Source: Hypsibius dujardini
Taxonomy: Eukaryota; Tardigrada; Eutardigrada; Parachela; Hypsibiidae
Reading direction: 5' to 3'
Assembly (NCBI GenBank): GCA_001579985.1
Contig: LRSR01012312.1
Coordinates: 1-22,306, forward strand
DNA: 22,306 nt
The notes under the pieces were generated by a model, which saw only the letters and a list, made by a program, of their open reading frames with translations, was not told the origin of the DNA and made no database searches. Positions 1-8,731 of this stretch are shown here, piece after piece. Position 1 is the first letter of the stretch. Each line of letters begins with the position of its first letter. Position numbers and translations under genes: made by a program.

Positions 1-33
1 GAATGGAAATTCGCGCACCGTTGGCGTCTGACC
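1..33 (-). CDS. Exon 17 (partial): start of module 10
   Basis: After the acceptor TATGTTACAG at 34-36 the sequence reads GG-TCA-GAC-GCC, giving SDANGARISI before the window ends. The S-D-A opening is shared with the first-half exons of modules 6 and 8, so this is probably another split-type module. The intron between it and exon 16 is only 70 bp. Confidence 0.6.
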
Positions 34-3000
34 CTGTAACATAAATGGTGCACTTTTCTAACCGAGAAAACCGATTCTTTTATTTGAAAAAAAATTGAAA
101 TACCTAAAATCCCCTCCCACATTTTTTGGAGCGAATTGGAGAGGACATCCGTGTTCAGGGGACCAGATGAGCTGATGGCGATTGACTGGCGAAGGGCAAA
201 ATGCTTGCTAACAAGTGAACTGGGAGTTGAAGTTGTCGCAATCGGAGCAGCTCGCTCAGCTAACACCAAAGACGAATCCTGCAGAGATGCAACAGCGACT
301 TGGAAGCGTCTTTTCAAGTCTTCCTCATCCAGATTGCTGGAGGAATTCCGGAGCCCCGTTAAGATGTACGACACTTTATGGAAGACACTGGACTGCGCGA
401 CCGCGCTGATGTTGGCGTCAATTTGTTCAAGCGCAATAATGTCCGGACCTAATTTCATAGGATAATTTAAACAATTAAAAAATTAACTGATGCATTTTTA
501 TTAGATGACGTACTAACGCAGTAACAACCCTGTGAATAAAAACAAAATTTTAGAAAAAGGTAAAAAAATGTTCTAGATGTATTTATTGTAAAATGACTCT
601 ATTGGATTAATTTGGGAATGAGATTCTCACACCAAAATAAGCTCACCGAGAATAGACAGCCAAAGATTGTGCACAGATTGCAGTGCGGCTCCTCTTCCCG
701 CGTCGTCCGTGTAATTGAGAAGAACGGTATGAGGAAAGGCGAAACCAGACAAAGTGTTCCCACTGGATTCAGCTGCGTTAATTCCTTGTCCAGCGCTCTT
801 CTGGATAAAACGATCAGCAATGTAGAAACTTAAAACCTTTGGCGCCTCGCTTTGAATTACAGTTTGGGAGATTTTGCCTCATTTGATTTCAAATCCTCAT
901 AATTTATTTCAGTGAAACATGTTTCACCCAATTCAACTATTTATTTTACAAGGACGCCTTGCGTTTACGGAACGTAAGCAGGCGTAGGCCCCCGCACCTT
1001 TAGAAGGTTAGGAGGATCCAATAACATGTACAGTGTTTGTCCGACCATCACTCGTTCAGTCGGTTCAGTCGACTCAGTGAGATGTTTCAGTTATAGCGCA
1101 ATCAATGACCGTTGAGGTAACAATTTTTGTACGCTCTAATTCAAACAAATGGCGTACCGTGTCTTCAGCTGCGTTTATGCTGACGGTGTCTGTGGATCCG
1201 GGGAAAACAGCGGTGACACCAAAATCGTCGACTAAAATCGTCTGGATTCCCGGCAAATTCAACAGTTTGGAGGCTTCGTTGAGTTTTGAAGCCCACAGCG
1301 AGTGTCCTCCAGCGGGAGTCTGCGTTTTCGTTCGCACAATAATGTAATAGATGATTCGATGACCTTTCTGTGCCGACGCGGACCCAAACACTTTGAAGGG
1401 TGCATCGGTCTGCACTAATGCTTGAACGCTCTCAGCGTCCGATCCTGCAGGAAAAAAGATTCGTAATAATTGCCGGAAATTTGTTATTTTTACTGTTGCA
1501 TTAAAATCCTCTCTGGAATAAATTATCGCTCCAGAAATATTTCAATTTCAGTATCTGGTGCTTTGAAATGCTAAATATATGCAGAAACATAAATGTGATA
1601 ATTGGAAATCATTTCCGACACGTTGAAAAAATTCTTTAATTGTTTTCAATTCAGGAAATTTAAACCAAAATTGAATACCTGACAAATTATTATTTATGAG
1701 GACACAATATTTTTTCGATTTAAATAATTTTCCCTAAACAAAACAGATAGACGCAAAGTGCACCAGAATATTATTTTTACGTGACAAATTATTACTTATA
1801 CGAGTGAAATGTTTTTGAACGAGTAAAGGATTTACACAAACGAAACAATTGGACACAAAGTACACTATAATTATATATTTACTTGACGAAATATTTTTAA
1901 AAGGCAACCATTTTCACTAAACGAAATAAATAAACAGCAATTATACGCCATGATAACATGTATTACTATTTGGTTGATACGAATGTTTGTAACTATGAAA
2001 TAGTGTTGTCAAAATTTTTAAATACCTAAAACACCCTCCCACAATTTTTGGATGGCTAACGTGATCGCGTTCACGTCCACCGAATTAGAAGCCACGAAGG
2101 ATACCGGCTGTCGAATGGTGAAATGAAATATCGGGGCAGCAGTTGTGGGCGTGGTCGTGGTGGTGGGCGTGGTCGTGGTAGTTGCAGCAATTGGCTCCGA
2201 CGACAGCTGCTGTAGCGCCAAAATTGGCGATGAAGCGACACCTGCGCGGAACTTTGCTTTGACCTCTTCCTGGTCGTAATTGGTCGATTTGGTGATGACG
2301 GCTACGACGTATGGCACTGAATGGAGCGTCGGCAAATCAGCCACGTCACTGACGTTGCCAACGAGTATCCTCACATCCATCGCATCCGGACCTGAAAAAT
2401 GTTTCGTTCACTCAAAAAAGTACCAAGATCACTCAAAAAAAGTACCAAGATCACTCAAAAAAAGTACCAAGATCACTCTAAATATTGCTTAAACTTTTAC
2501 TTGCTCGAATAGATGTGAGTGTACGATAAATAAATTATACCCTAAACATATATTAACGTAATTAAACGTGTAAAATTATCTACATCTAAATATGTGTCTG
2601 GAAATATAAAATGTAAAATAAATACCCGCATGAAACATACAGATATTTAAATAATAAATAAAAAAATATACCGAGGACGCTCTTCCAAAGATCCCGCACA
2701 GCTCGCAATGCTGCCAATTGTCCAGCGTCATTGCTGTAATTCAGCACAATATTGTCCTGCACGGTGAAGCCTAACAATGGGCCACTGTCTCCAGACGAAT
2801 TCAGTGTCTTGCTGTCCGTCTGCATAAATGCAATACCTTTATATAAATTAAGCAACAACAAACTAAACTATTATTCGGTTCCCTACGTTATCTGCTGCTG
2901 GGACTGTTTCAGGAGCGGCAACTCGTCCCTGATCGGATAGAATTGTGACGTCTGGAATTGATATTAATTTGACGGCCTGTTCAGCCTTCGTTCTCAGCGA

Positions 3001-6000
3001 ATCCACGTCAAGATCAGCTCGCTTGGTCTGCACGAGGACAACGTAGAAGAACTCATGGGCGTCTTGATTGCCTGCCACAGGTCCCACCGCACCGCGTGGT
3101 GCGTCTCGGTAGATGGAGACCTTCACGTTTTCAGCATCGGAACCTAAAAGCGAAAAAAAGGAATTTTCGCACTAAAAATTTGACCTTCAACTTTTGACTT
3201 AAACTTGAACTTAGCTTAACTAAAACTTCAACTTTAATTTTAGTAATGTTTGATTTTATGAAAAGTTTTAGCAAAAATGAAATTTATTAGGTCCATACCT
3301 AGCAAGCTTTCCCATGTTTTCTGTAGAGCAGCTGTGAGGCTATCCGCATCAACTGCTCCCGTTGATGTGACAGCGATGGAATCCAGAATGACGTTATGAT
3401 TCAGCTGACCAGACTGAACGACGCTCCCCAAGTCAGCCTGCGTGACCAATCCCTGATCAACGCCTTGGTGTGCCAGCAGCGAGCGGAATCGATTTCTCGC
3501 GGAGACAGTGTCAAAGTTGGCTTGTTTGCTGATAATAAGGACGATGTAATCGATGTTTACGAACGGTGATCCATTGGGATCCAGGGACGCGGTATTGCGG
3601 TAAACGGACAACTCCAATTTATCGGCATCATTTCCTGTAATTTTTAATTTAATTTAATCAATTTAATTTTTATTGATAACACAGACTCATTAATATACGG
3701 ATGCACCGACCTCATATAAGCAATAAAATACAACCTCAAATAAAATAAGCAATTTGAATAAAGCCAGTGTTTTTCTCTTCCTATAAATTAATTTAAATAA
3801 CTTGAATGATTAATAATTTCAGACAATTCTCATTATTGTCTGCGACCGAGGTTTCCAGTTTTGATTTTAAACAAAAAACTGTTGAATTAATGTTTTTAAT
3901 GAACCCACTAGCATATTAGTTTTTGAACCTGACGGCATCTCTTTCTTAAGTAGGATTTATAAGGTTTTTTGGGTCTGATTGATTTGAGCACGGCTTAAAA
4001 AAGCTTGCTGATTTCTAGATTTTATTTTTTTATTTTATTTTTTTATGCGCTGTTCTCAGCATGCAAAAGCACCCAACTTTACGCCAGCTCGTTTTCTTAC
4101 AAACTCACCGACAGCCTGTCGCCACAGACGCAGCACCGCCTGCATTGCCTGCTCCAGAGTGGTTCCGTTGGTCATTCGCAGCAGAATATTCTCAAAGAGC
4201 ACCGACGAATGAACATTGTGAACGTCCGCTCCGGCCAGACTCTGGAAAAGGAGATTCTGTGCCGCGCTTATTGATGGGTCTGTCACCGCCAATTTTTTTG
4301 CGGTTTCAGGTACCACCACAGCTGGAGAAGCGACTGTTGTTGCGGCAGTACTGCTACTAGAAATCTCCAAAAAAATTTCCGTAATCGGAGCTGGACTTGC
4401 GGGGGATTCTTGAACTAAAACTTTCACAGTTGAAGGTTCAGATGTCGGCCCAGCTGTGGTCGTAGTTGCAATTGTGGTACTGGTACTGGTACTGGTACCA
4501 GTTGGTTCCGGTACCACGACGGTCGGGGCTGCGCTCGCAGCGGGACGAAGGACAATTATTTTCAAGGATGGAGATTCGGGCACCGTAACGACCGGGGAAG
4601 AAGTGGTGGTGGTCGTAGTGGTTTCTGCTGCCGTGCTCGTACTGGGCGTGGTTACTGGTACCGTAACGACAGGGGAAGAAGTGGTGGTCGTAGTGGTTTC
4701 TGCTGCCGTGCTCGTACTGGGCGTGGTTTCGGGCACCGTAACGACCGGGGAAGAAGTGGTGGTGGTCGTAGTGGTTTCTGCTGCCGTGCTCGCACTGGGC
4801 GTGGTCACCGTGGATGGTGCTACTGTGCCGGTGGTCATCGTGGTAGACAAACTGTCAGTCTAGTAGTAAAAAATGAATTGAGAAATATTTTTACTATTTT
4901 ATGTGTTGATGCAGCTATAAGATTGGGATTTTCAGACGTGACTACCGCTTTTTTGTCTGTGAAATTTTTTTGTCAGAGATGTGAGAGGCATTACCGCAGA
5001 ACTGGTTGGTGCAGCAGGTGTAGTAGAGGTGGTAGCGGAACTAGTTGCTTCCGGTAATAAAACGGAGACTGTTACTGGGCTAACAGGGGCCTCGATTATC
5101 AACATTTTCAGAGCTGGGGTCTCGGGTGCTACAGTGAGCGGAGTTCCGGTAGTTGAAGTGGTGGTTGTGGTTGTCTCTGTGGTCGTGCTTGTAATGGGCG
5201 TGGTCGAGATTGTTGTGACTGGAGCTACGGTAGTTGTAGTCGTGGTCGTCGAACTCTCAGTCTACGAGCACAAAACAAATAATTAAACAAATAAACCACT
5301 TAGTTATATATTTATAATTATTTTATACTTATTTCGACAATTGCTGCAATAGTCTAAATTATAATAAATTCTTGGAAGACGGAGTTTGATATTTACAAGG
5401 TAAGGTTCTTTAGCACAAACTTTTCAGGTTGTTTGCCTGGTCCGTTGTGTAACCTCTGTACATGTACGCGAGAAAAGGCTGAAGGAATGTAAAGATTTTT
5501 TTTGAAAGTCGTAAAGAAACGCCCCTTATTGACTTCTTCATTTTCATTTCTTTTCATTTCTTTTCTTTATTTTAACGAGTGTATTTTTTACAATAAAGAA
5601 AGTTTAAAAATTCCTAACAATCATTTATTTTGAATTTTAAATATTCTAACGAGTTTATTTTTTACATTAAGGTTAGATTTAAAATTTACGGACATTTTCA
5701 ATATTTATTTTATTAAGTATATGGAGGCTATTAATTTTGCTAGTGTTTTTACCGGGGGATTAGTCGGCGCAGCTGTGGTCGTGGTGCTGGTGCTAGTTGT
5801 TTCCGGTACAACAACGACGACTGGTGCGATGCTAGCAGGGGACTCGATTACTACAATTTTCAGGTTTGAGTGTTCGGCTTCGGGCAGCAAAACTGCGGCT
5901 GCTCCCGGCTCGGAAGCGATAATGAAGGTGGAGGCTGAGGTCGTGCTTTTACTAGGCGTGGTCGATTGTGCTGTGGCTTGCGCTGTCGTCAAACTCTCGA

Positions 6001-8654
6001 TCTACAAACACAAAATTTAATTTATGTCTCATAACAATTTGATTTGACTTAATTTGATTGTTTTCATTTGCTTTGATTTTATTTGGTATTTTAATGTGCT
6101 GTGACTTGATTGTAGAGTGTAGAATAAATTTGTCTTCAGTTGTCGCTAAATAAACCTAACTTTTGGAGAGATTAGGCAATGGCTAGAAAATTATTCCACA
6201 ACTTACAGTGGTCAATGAAATTGCACTGCTGCTCGAAGTGGAAGTGGAAGTGGAAGTGGAAGTGGAAGTGGAAGTGACTTGAGTCGATGTGGAAGTCGCG
6301 ACAGTTGAAGTGGGAGATTCCGCGTCAATGTTCTTCAGCACAACCACGGAGGCGGTCTCGTCCGATGTCAGGAGCTGGAAGACGGCATGATGAAACTGCC
6401 CTCGGACTTTCTCAACGTCGACTTTGGTGTCAGTGAGTCCGCTGATCTCGTAGGAAATGTCATAGACGAGAATTGTTTTGCCCGAGACAGTCACGTTTTC
6501 CAGAGTGCTATTAATGAACCTGATATCACGAAGCACAAATCTTGGCCCTGAAAAAAAAGGATTAATGCAAACGTTGTATTTAAAATTATATCGAAATTTT
6601 AAAAATTAAAATTAAAACACAAAAAATAGCAGTTAAACAAAAAATAAACAAGCGAAAAAGAGTGATTAGATCAAATTAAAAAAACACGATTTCCCCTGGG
6701 GGTTTATGTTAATTAAAATGATCCGATAATTCTTACCTAAAATCACAATCCAGTATTCTTTAATTTGCTGGAGAAGCTGGTCGACCTGTGCGGCGTTGAC
6801 GTATGGAAGTAGTACAGCGTCAATAATTTCGAAGGGTTCCTGAGGAGCCACGTAGATTGTGGTTGGAGGCTTGGTCCGTTGTGTCGTTGGAGCTTCAGTT
6901 CCACTGGCAAGCCCGACCTCAAGCGGCGCTCCAATGGAGATGCCCCACACGCCGTTTCCGACGAGATGGGAATCGAGCAGGCGGCGGCGAAACTCTTGCT
7001 CCAACGAGGCTGCGACAATTTTGGACGTTCCATCGCCGGAGATCAGGTAGGTGATGTAGTGGTGATCAGCGGACCCGTTGACCACTGGTGCGTCATTGTA
7101 CAAGGTCATCCGAACATGAATGGCTTTCGATGCTGAAAATAAGGGAAATAATTTTCGGTAATATTATTAAAGCTGATAATCTAAAGCTAATATTAAATTA
7201 TTAATATATTTATTTATTTTACGCATACATAATGACAAGGTGAACAGAAACCTTACCCATGATTTGAAGCCAGATGGTTTTGACCTGTTGCAGCAGAGTA
7301 TCCCGTTCCCCCAACGTGTGATAGTCCAAGCCCAGAGACTCCAATAAGACGAATGTATCAACGGTCTGGGTGATGTTGACCGGAATGACTGGAATTCTCG
7401 TGGCTGCGATCAGTTTCCGGAAACCTTGCTTGGCGGAGAACGTATCGACCGGCATGGGAGTGTTACCCAATACCGCGTACGTCACAATGCTGGCCATTCC
7501 ATCGGGGAAGCTGGTTGGGTTAGTTAAGTCCGGTCGGTCATCGACTAGGACCACTTGAACATCCGTCACTTGGGGTGCTGTTAAACACAAGAATTATTTT
7601 ATATTATTTTATTTTACAAAGTAATTTTATTTTTATTTAATTGATTTTTTATTTTTATTTAATTGAAATGAAATTAGAACCAGGCGATTTATTTAATAAA
7701 ACTGCCAGTACCGAGAGCATCCTCCCAAACTTGGGTAATCTGTTGGAGGGCAACGTCCCGGTCCTCGGTGGCAGCGTAGGCGATGAGGACTGAGTCAGCA
7801 AGGGTGAAGGACCAACTTGAGATCTGCAGCGCCGCGGGCGAGACAACCGGCGACGTGGATGCGGGTGCGGATGTGCCGGCTTCGTTAAGCTTCACAATAT
7901 CTGAATCTACAATGTAAAGATAATTGTGATAAATATTAGGCAAAAGTAATTGCTGACGTGCTCTTTCAGATGTATCTTTAATGTCGGTTCGAAACATGTC
8001 AGCACATTTGAAATTAATTTACTTGTCGGTTTTTTTAGTCGACTAAATCTTGATTAACTCCAGGCACTTCTGTCTTTTAGTCTATTCACTCACAATCAGT
8101 AACTAAAACATTTGTTTTAGCTTTAGTCGCAGTTAATGAAGTGTTTTCTCTTGCCCATGTATATCTCTTTAGTGAGTGAATGTTTTTAGAAGAAAAAAGA
8201 AAAAAGGAAAAAACTAAAAAACTATTTGCTGAAAGTAGAATTTTGTTTATTTGAACGTTTAATTTTGCTGCTCAAGTGGCGATATTGCGACAGCCGATCT
8301 GAACCGGCACTGAGCAGGAACGGAAACTTGGACAGAACCGCAAACGCAGACGTAAAAAAGACCAAACCGAATATTGTATAAAAACAGTTAAATTTGGAGA
8401 ACGCACATTGATCTTTAGGACATGCGTCGTTTAAAAGAAGACTGTCATACTGTACCTGATATTCGAGCCTGAGGAAAATACTCGATTGCTCCGAAGACCT
8501 CCTATTCGAGACAAAAATTCGAAAACATTGTAGTGAAAAAACACAATAAGCAAAGAAGTATTCCATATTATTTTCTTTTCAGCTTTGGCTGAAATCTTTC
8601 ACATACCTGGCACAGGAGCAAAGCAGTTGCTCCAATAAGCAAGTGGGTCCTCAT
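1..8654 (-). CDS. Large secreted mucin-like modular protein gene, 17 exons, 3' end outside window
   Basis: Gene-level entry. Exons in transcript order: 8654-8607, 8501-8456, 7906-7712, 7577-7257, 7132-6737, 6547-6207, 6001-5753, 5261-4995, 4859-4109, 3634-3299, 3143-2887, 2819-2672, 2391-2026, 1444-1158, 800-647, 448-104, 33-1. Every junction is GT..AG on the minus strand and the phases match throughout, giving about 1513 residues without a stop. The product has a hydrophobic N-terminus, then about ten modules of 100-130 residues. Each module has a beta-like strand, a Y-[IV]-V-x-[LI]-I-like strand, an amphipathic helix often containing R/K-F-R, another strand, and a terminal helix ending W-x-x-[VIL]-[LM]-G. 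Thr/Ser/Pro stretches, probably O-glycosylated, sit inside module 4. I do not recognise the module; SEA or ferredoxin-like folds are only loose comparisons. Extracellular location is inferred from the signal peptide and mucin linkers. Exon boundaries are my own reconstruction. Confidence 0.8.
104..448 (-). CDS. Exon 16: module 9
   Basis: Phase-1 symmetric exon (acceptor ATTAG|GT-CCG, donor TTAG|GTATTT) of 345 bp, open throughout. It encodes PDIIALEQIDANISAV, the strand KVSYILTGLRNSSSNLD, the helix LKRRFQVAVASL, a short Thr/Ser insert, the strand KHFALRQSIAIS, and the terminal helix LSNSLQKMWEGILG. The plus-strand open frame at 136-465 is its shadow. Confidence 0.78.
647..800 (-). CDS. Exon 15: module 8, second half
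   Basis: Entered in phase 0 after TTTTATCCAG and left in phase 1 at CTCG|GTGAGC. It encodes KSAGQGINAAESSGN, the strand FAFPHTVLLNYTDDAG and the terminal helix AALQSVHNLWLSILG. It has no in-frame ATG and is recognised by homology to exon 12. Confidence 0.7.
1158..1444 (-). CDS. Exon 14: module 8, first half
   Basis: The acceptor TTCCTGCAG is followed by GA-TCG (phase 1). The preferred donor ACG|GTACGC is phase 0, matching module 6. It encodes SDAESVQALVQTDA, the strand IIYYIIVRTKTQ, the helix ASKLNEASKLLNL and the strand TILVDDFGVTAVF. Read-through would meet a stop at 1074-1076, and a phase-1 donor exists at 1132. The phase-0 reading was preferred because exon 15 is the matching second half with a phase-0 acceptor. 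Confidence 0.7.
1681..1935. repeat. Intronic 102-bp imperfect tandem repeat
   Basis: The intron between exons 13 and 14 contains the block GACAAATTATTA at 1681 and 1783 and its variant GACGAAATATTT at 1885, spaced exactly 102 bp. The blocks AACAAAACAGATAG and AACGAAACAATTGG recur at the same spacing. There are about 2.5 diverged copies. Confidence 0.65.
2026..2391 (-). CDS. Exon 13: module 7 with Thr tract
   Basis: Phase-1 symmetric exon (acceptor TTTTTCAG, donor TTAG|GTATTT). It begins PDAMDVRILVGN, continues with VPYVVAVITKSTNYD, the helix VKAKFRAGVA, an insert of about 20 residues rich in Thr and Pro, the strand FHFTIRQPVSF, and the helix LAIQKLWEGVLG. It pairs with exon 16, which shares the GPD start, the F-x-[IL]-R-Q strand and the LQK/IQK-[LM]-W-E-G-[VI]-L-G end. 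Confidence 0.8.
2405..2478. repeat. Intronic 21-22 bp tandem repeat
   Basis: CACTCAAAAAAGTACCAAGAT-type units recur three times plus a partial fourth, almost identical, in the intron just upstream of exon 13. Low divergence suggests recent expansion. The repeat is non-coding on the minus strand. Confidence 0.85.
2672..2819 (-). CDS. Exon 12: module 6, second half
   Basis: Entered in phase 0 after TTTATGCAG and left in phase 1 at CTCG|GTATAT. It encodes TDSKTLNSSGDSG, the strand FTVQDNIVLNYSNDAG and the terminal helix AALRAVRDLWKSVLG. It is closely similar to exon 15 (NYTDDAG, AALQSVHNLWLSILG). Confidence 0.75.
2887..3143 (-). CDS. Exon 11: module 6, first half
   Basis: The acceptor CTTTTAG is followed by GT-TCC (phase 1). 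The donor AAC|GTAGGG is phase 0. It encodes SDAENVKVSIYRDA, the strand EFFYVVLVQTKRADLD, the helix LRTKAEQAVKLI and the strand VTILSDQG. The phase-0 break falls before the last strand and helix, which lie in the next exon. It shares this layout with exon 14. Confidence 0.75.
3299..3634 (-). CDS. Exon 10: module 5
   Basis: Phase-1 symmetric exon (acceptor TTACAG|GA, donor CTAG|GTATGG). It is the cleanest module copy: NDADKLELSVYRN, IDYIVLIISKQANFD, the helix ARNRFRSLLAHQG, NHNVILDSIAVTS, and the helix LTAALQKTWESLLG. At 112 residues with no mucin insert, it is the best template for fold searching. Confidence 0.8.
4109..4859 (-). CDS. Exon 9: long Thr-rich tract plus module 4 second half
   Basis: The longest exon, 751 bp, entered in phase 0 (acceptor CTACTAG) and left in phase 1 (G|GTGAGT). 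It starts T-D-S-L-S-T-T. It contains three copies of a 25-26 residue unit (TVPxTTPSTSTAAETTTT-type with SSPVV) encoded by a 75/78-bp repeat, then two LK/VK-type hydrophobic strands between Thr/Ser tracts. It finishes with the strand SVLFENILLRM and the terminal helix AMQAVLRLWRQAVG. This is where the split fourth module is completed. Confidence 0.75.
4581..4811. repeat. Coding minisatellite, three 75/78-bp units
   Basis: Three near-identical units start at 4581, 4659 and 4734 inside exon 9. The middle unit is 75 bp and the others 78 bp, so each is a multiple of three. On the minus strand they encode a 25/26-residue Thr-rich unit with T-P-S-T-S-T-A-A-E-T and S-S-P-V-V. Unit number probably varies between individuals (inference). 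Confidence 0.85.
4995..5261 (-). CDS. Exon 8: Thr-rich linker
   Basis: Phase-0 symmetric exon of 89 codons (acceptor CTCGTAG, donor GCG|GTAATG). It begins T-E-S-S-T, runs through long Thr tracts broken by VAPVTTISTTPITS, then a strand LKMLIIEAPVS, and ends with an ATSSATTSTT tract and PTSSA. It is homologous in layout to exon 7 and to the start of exon 9. The Val-rich open frame on the plus strand here is only its shadow. Confidence 0.7.
5753..6001 (-). CDS. Exon 7: Thr/Ser/Pro-rich linker
   Basis: Phase-0 symmetric exon of 83 codons (acceptor TTTGTAG, donor CCG|GTAAAA). It begins I-E-S and contains Thr/Ser/Ala-rich stretches separated by one hydrophobic strand (LKIVVIESPAS) and a P-E-T-T-S-T tract, ending PTNPP. 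Its organisation matches exons 8 and 9: start [TI]-[ED]-S, Thr tract, LK-hydrophobic strand, Thr tract. It appears to be a duplicated mucin-like unit. Confidence 0.7.
6207..6547 (-). CDS. Exon 6: module 4, first half, ending in a Ser/Thr repeat
   Basis: The acceptor TTTTTTTTCAG is followed by GG-CCA (phase 1). The donor ACT|GTAAGT is a perfect consensus in phase 0. It encodes RFINSTLENVTVSG, a strand (TILVYDISYEI), the helix VRGQFHHAVFQLL and the strand SVVVLKNI, then a Ser/Thr dipeptide run from a GTGGAA-type hexamer repeat. N-glycosylation sequons NST and NVT are visible. The second half of this module is three exons downstream. Confidence 0.75.
6233..6278. repeat. Coding hexanucleotide repeat (Ser-Thr)n
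   Basis: GTGGAA-type units repeat about seven times near the 3' end of exon 6. On the minus strand the repeat encodes alternating Ser and Thr. It is in frame, so length changes keep the reading frame. Confidence 0.85.
6737..7132 (-). CDS. Exon 5: module 3 with internal Thr-rich insert
   Basis: Phase-1 symmetric exon (acceptor TTTCAG, donor TTAG|GTAAGA). Its order is SKAIHVRMTLYND, then HHYITYLISG, the helix LEQEFRRRLL, a short Thr/Pro insert (EAPTTQRTKPPTT), the strand FEIIDAVLL, and the terminal helix LLQQIKEYWIVILG. The module is 132 residues. The insert sits between the second strand/helix and the last strand, the same place as the Thr tract of module 7. Confidence 0.75.
7257..7577 (-). 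CDS. Exon 4: module 2
   Basis: Phase-1 symmetric exon. The acceptor TTAACAG is followed by CA-CCC, and the donor is ATGG|GTAAGG. It encodes a first strand (TDVQVVLVDD), a second strand with IVTYAVLG, a helix with KQGFRKLIAA, a strand TFVLLESL, and the terminal helix LLQQVKTIWLQIMG. It is a complete single-exon module of 107 residues. No cysteines or catalytic motifs stand out. Confidence 0.75.
7712..7906 (-). CDS. Exon 3: module 1 (C-terminal half only)
   Basis: Entered after TTGTAG in phase 1 and left at CTCG|GTACTG in phase 1. An Ala/Ser/Thr/Pro-rich start is followed by a strand (SWSFTLADSVLIAYA) and the module-ending helix DVALQQITQVWEDALG. It is shorter than the other modules (65 codons) and looks like a module with only its second half. 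An alternative acceptor six bases downstream (exon start 7900) keeps the same phase. Confidence 0.65.
8456..8501 (-). CDS. Exon 2: 46-bp small exon (tentative)
   Basis: The exon lies between the acceptor CGAATAG and the donor G|GTACAG. It reads EVFGAIEYFPQARIS. It enters in phase 0 and leaves in phase 1, which is exactly what is needed to bridge the phase-0 end of exon 1 and the phase-1 start of exon 3. No motif is recognisable. Because it is so short, the choice rests on phase and splice sites only, and a different small exon between 7907 and 8606 is possible. Confidence 0.4.
8607..8654 (-). CDS. Exon 1: start codon and signal peptide
   Basis: The start codon sits in the context TCAAAATGAGG. 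It is followed by a short basic/polar segment (MRTH) and a hydrophobic core (LLIGATALLLCQ), which is a normal secretory signal. The exon ends CAG|GTATGT in phase 0. The start was chosen because it is the only ATG upstream of the module array that gives a signal peptide followed by a consensus donor. The exact cleavage site is not determinable. Confidence 0.65.
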
Positions 8655-8720
8655 TTTGACCAGAACCGGAGTCACCCTCTACCGTCAAGTCCAGACACTG
8701 CTAGGTTTTCTTGATTTACT

Positions 8721-8731
8721 AATATATATTG
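8721..8731 (-). promoter_or_regulatory. Possible TATA box of the modular gene
   Basis: On the minus strand, TATATATT lies about 70 bp upstream of the proposed start codon at 8654, a plausible distance for a short 5' leader. AT-rich strings are common nearby, so this is weak evidence. Confidence 0.3.

Noticed and set aside
1074-1157. Read-through of exon 14 to a stop at 1074, making it the last exon of the gene
   Set aside because: A phase-0 donor at 1157-1156 matches module 6, and the homologous second half, module 9 and module 10 all follow downstream in consistent phase. A phase-1 donor at 1132 was also considered but would skip the module's second half.
2405-2478. Tandem 21-22 bp units as a possible CRISPR array
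   Set aside because: The units abut with no spacers and lie in an animal gene intron; this is a plain minisatellite.
4456-5286. Val/Gly-rich plus-strand open frames (4456-4863, 4981-5286, 5721-6020)
   Set aside because: They are antisense shadows of Thr/Ser-rich exons; ACC/ACT/ACA codons read as GGT/AGT/TGT and GTG on the other strand. The minus-strand exons have matched splice sites and phases.
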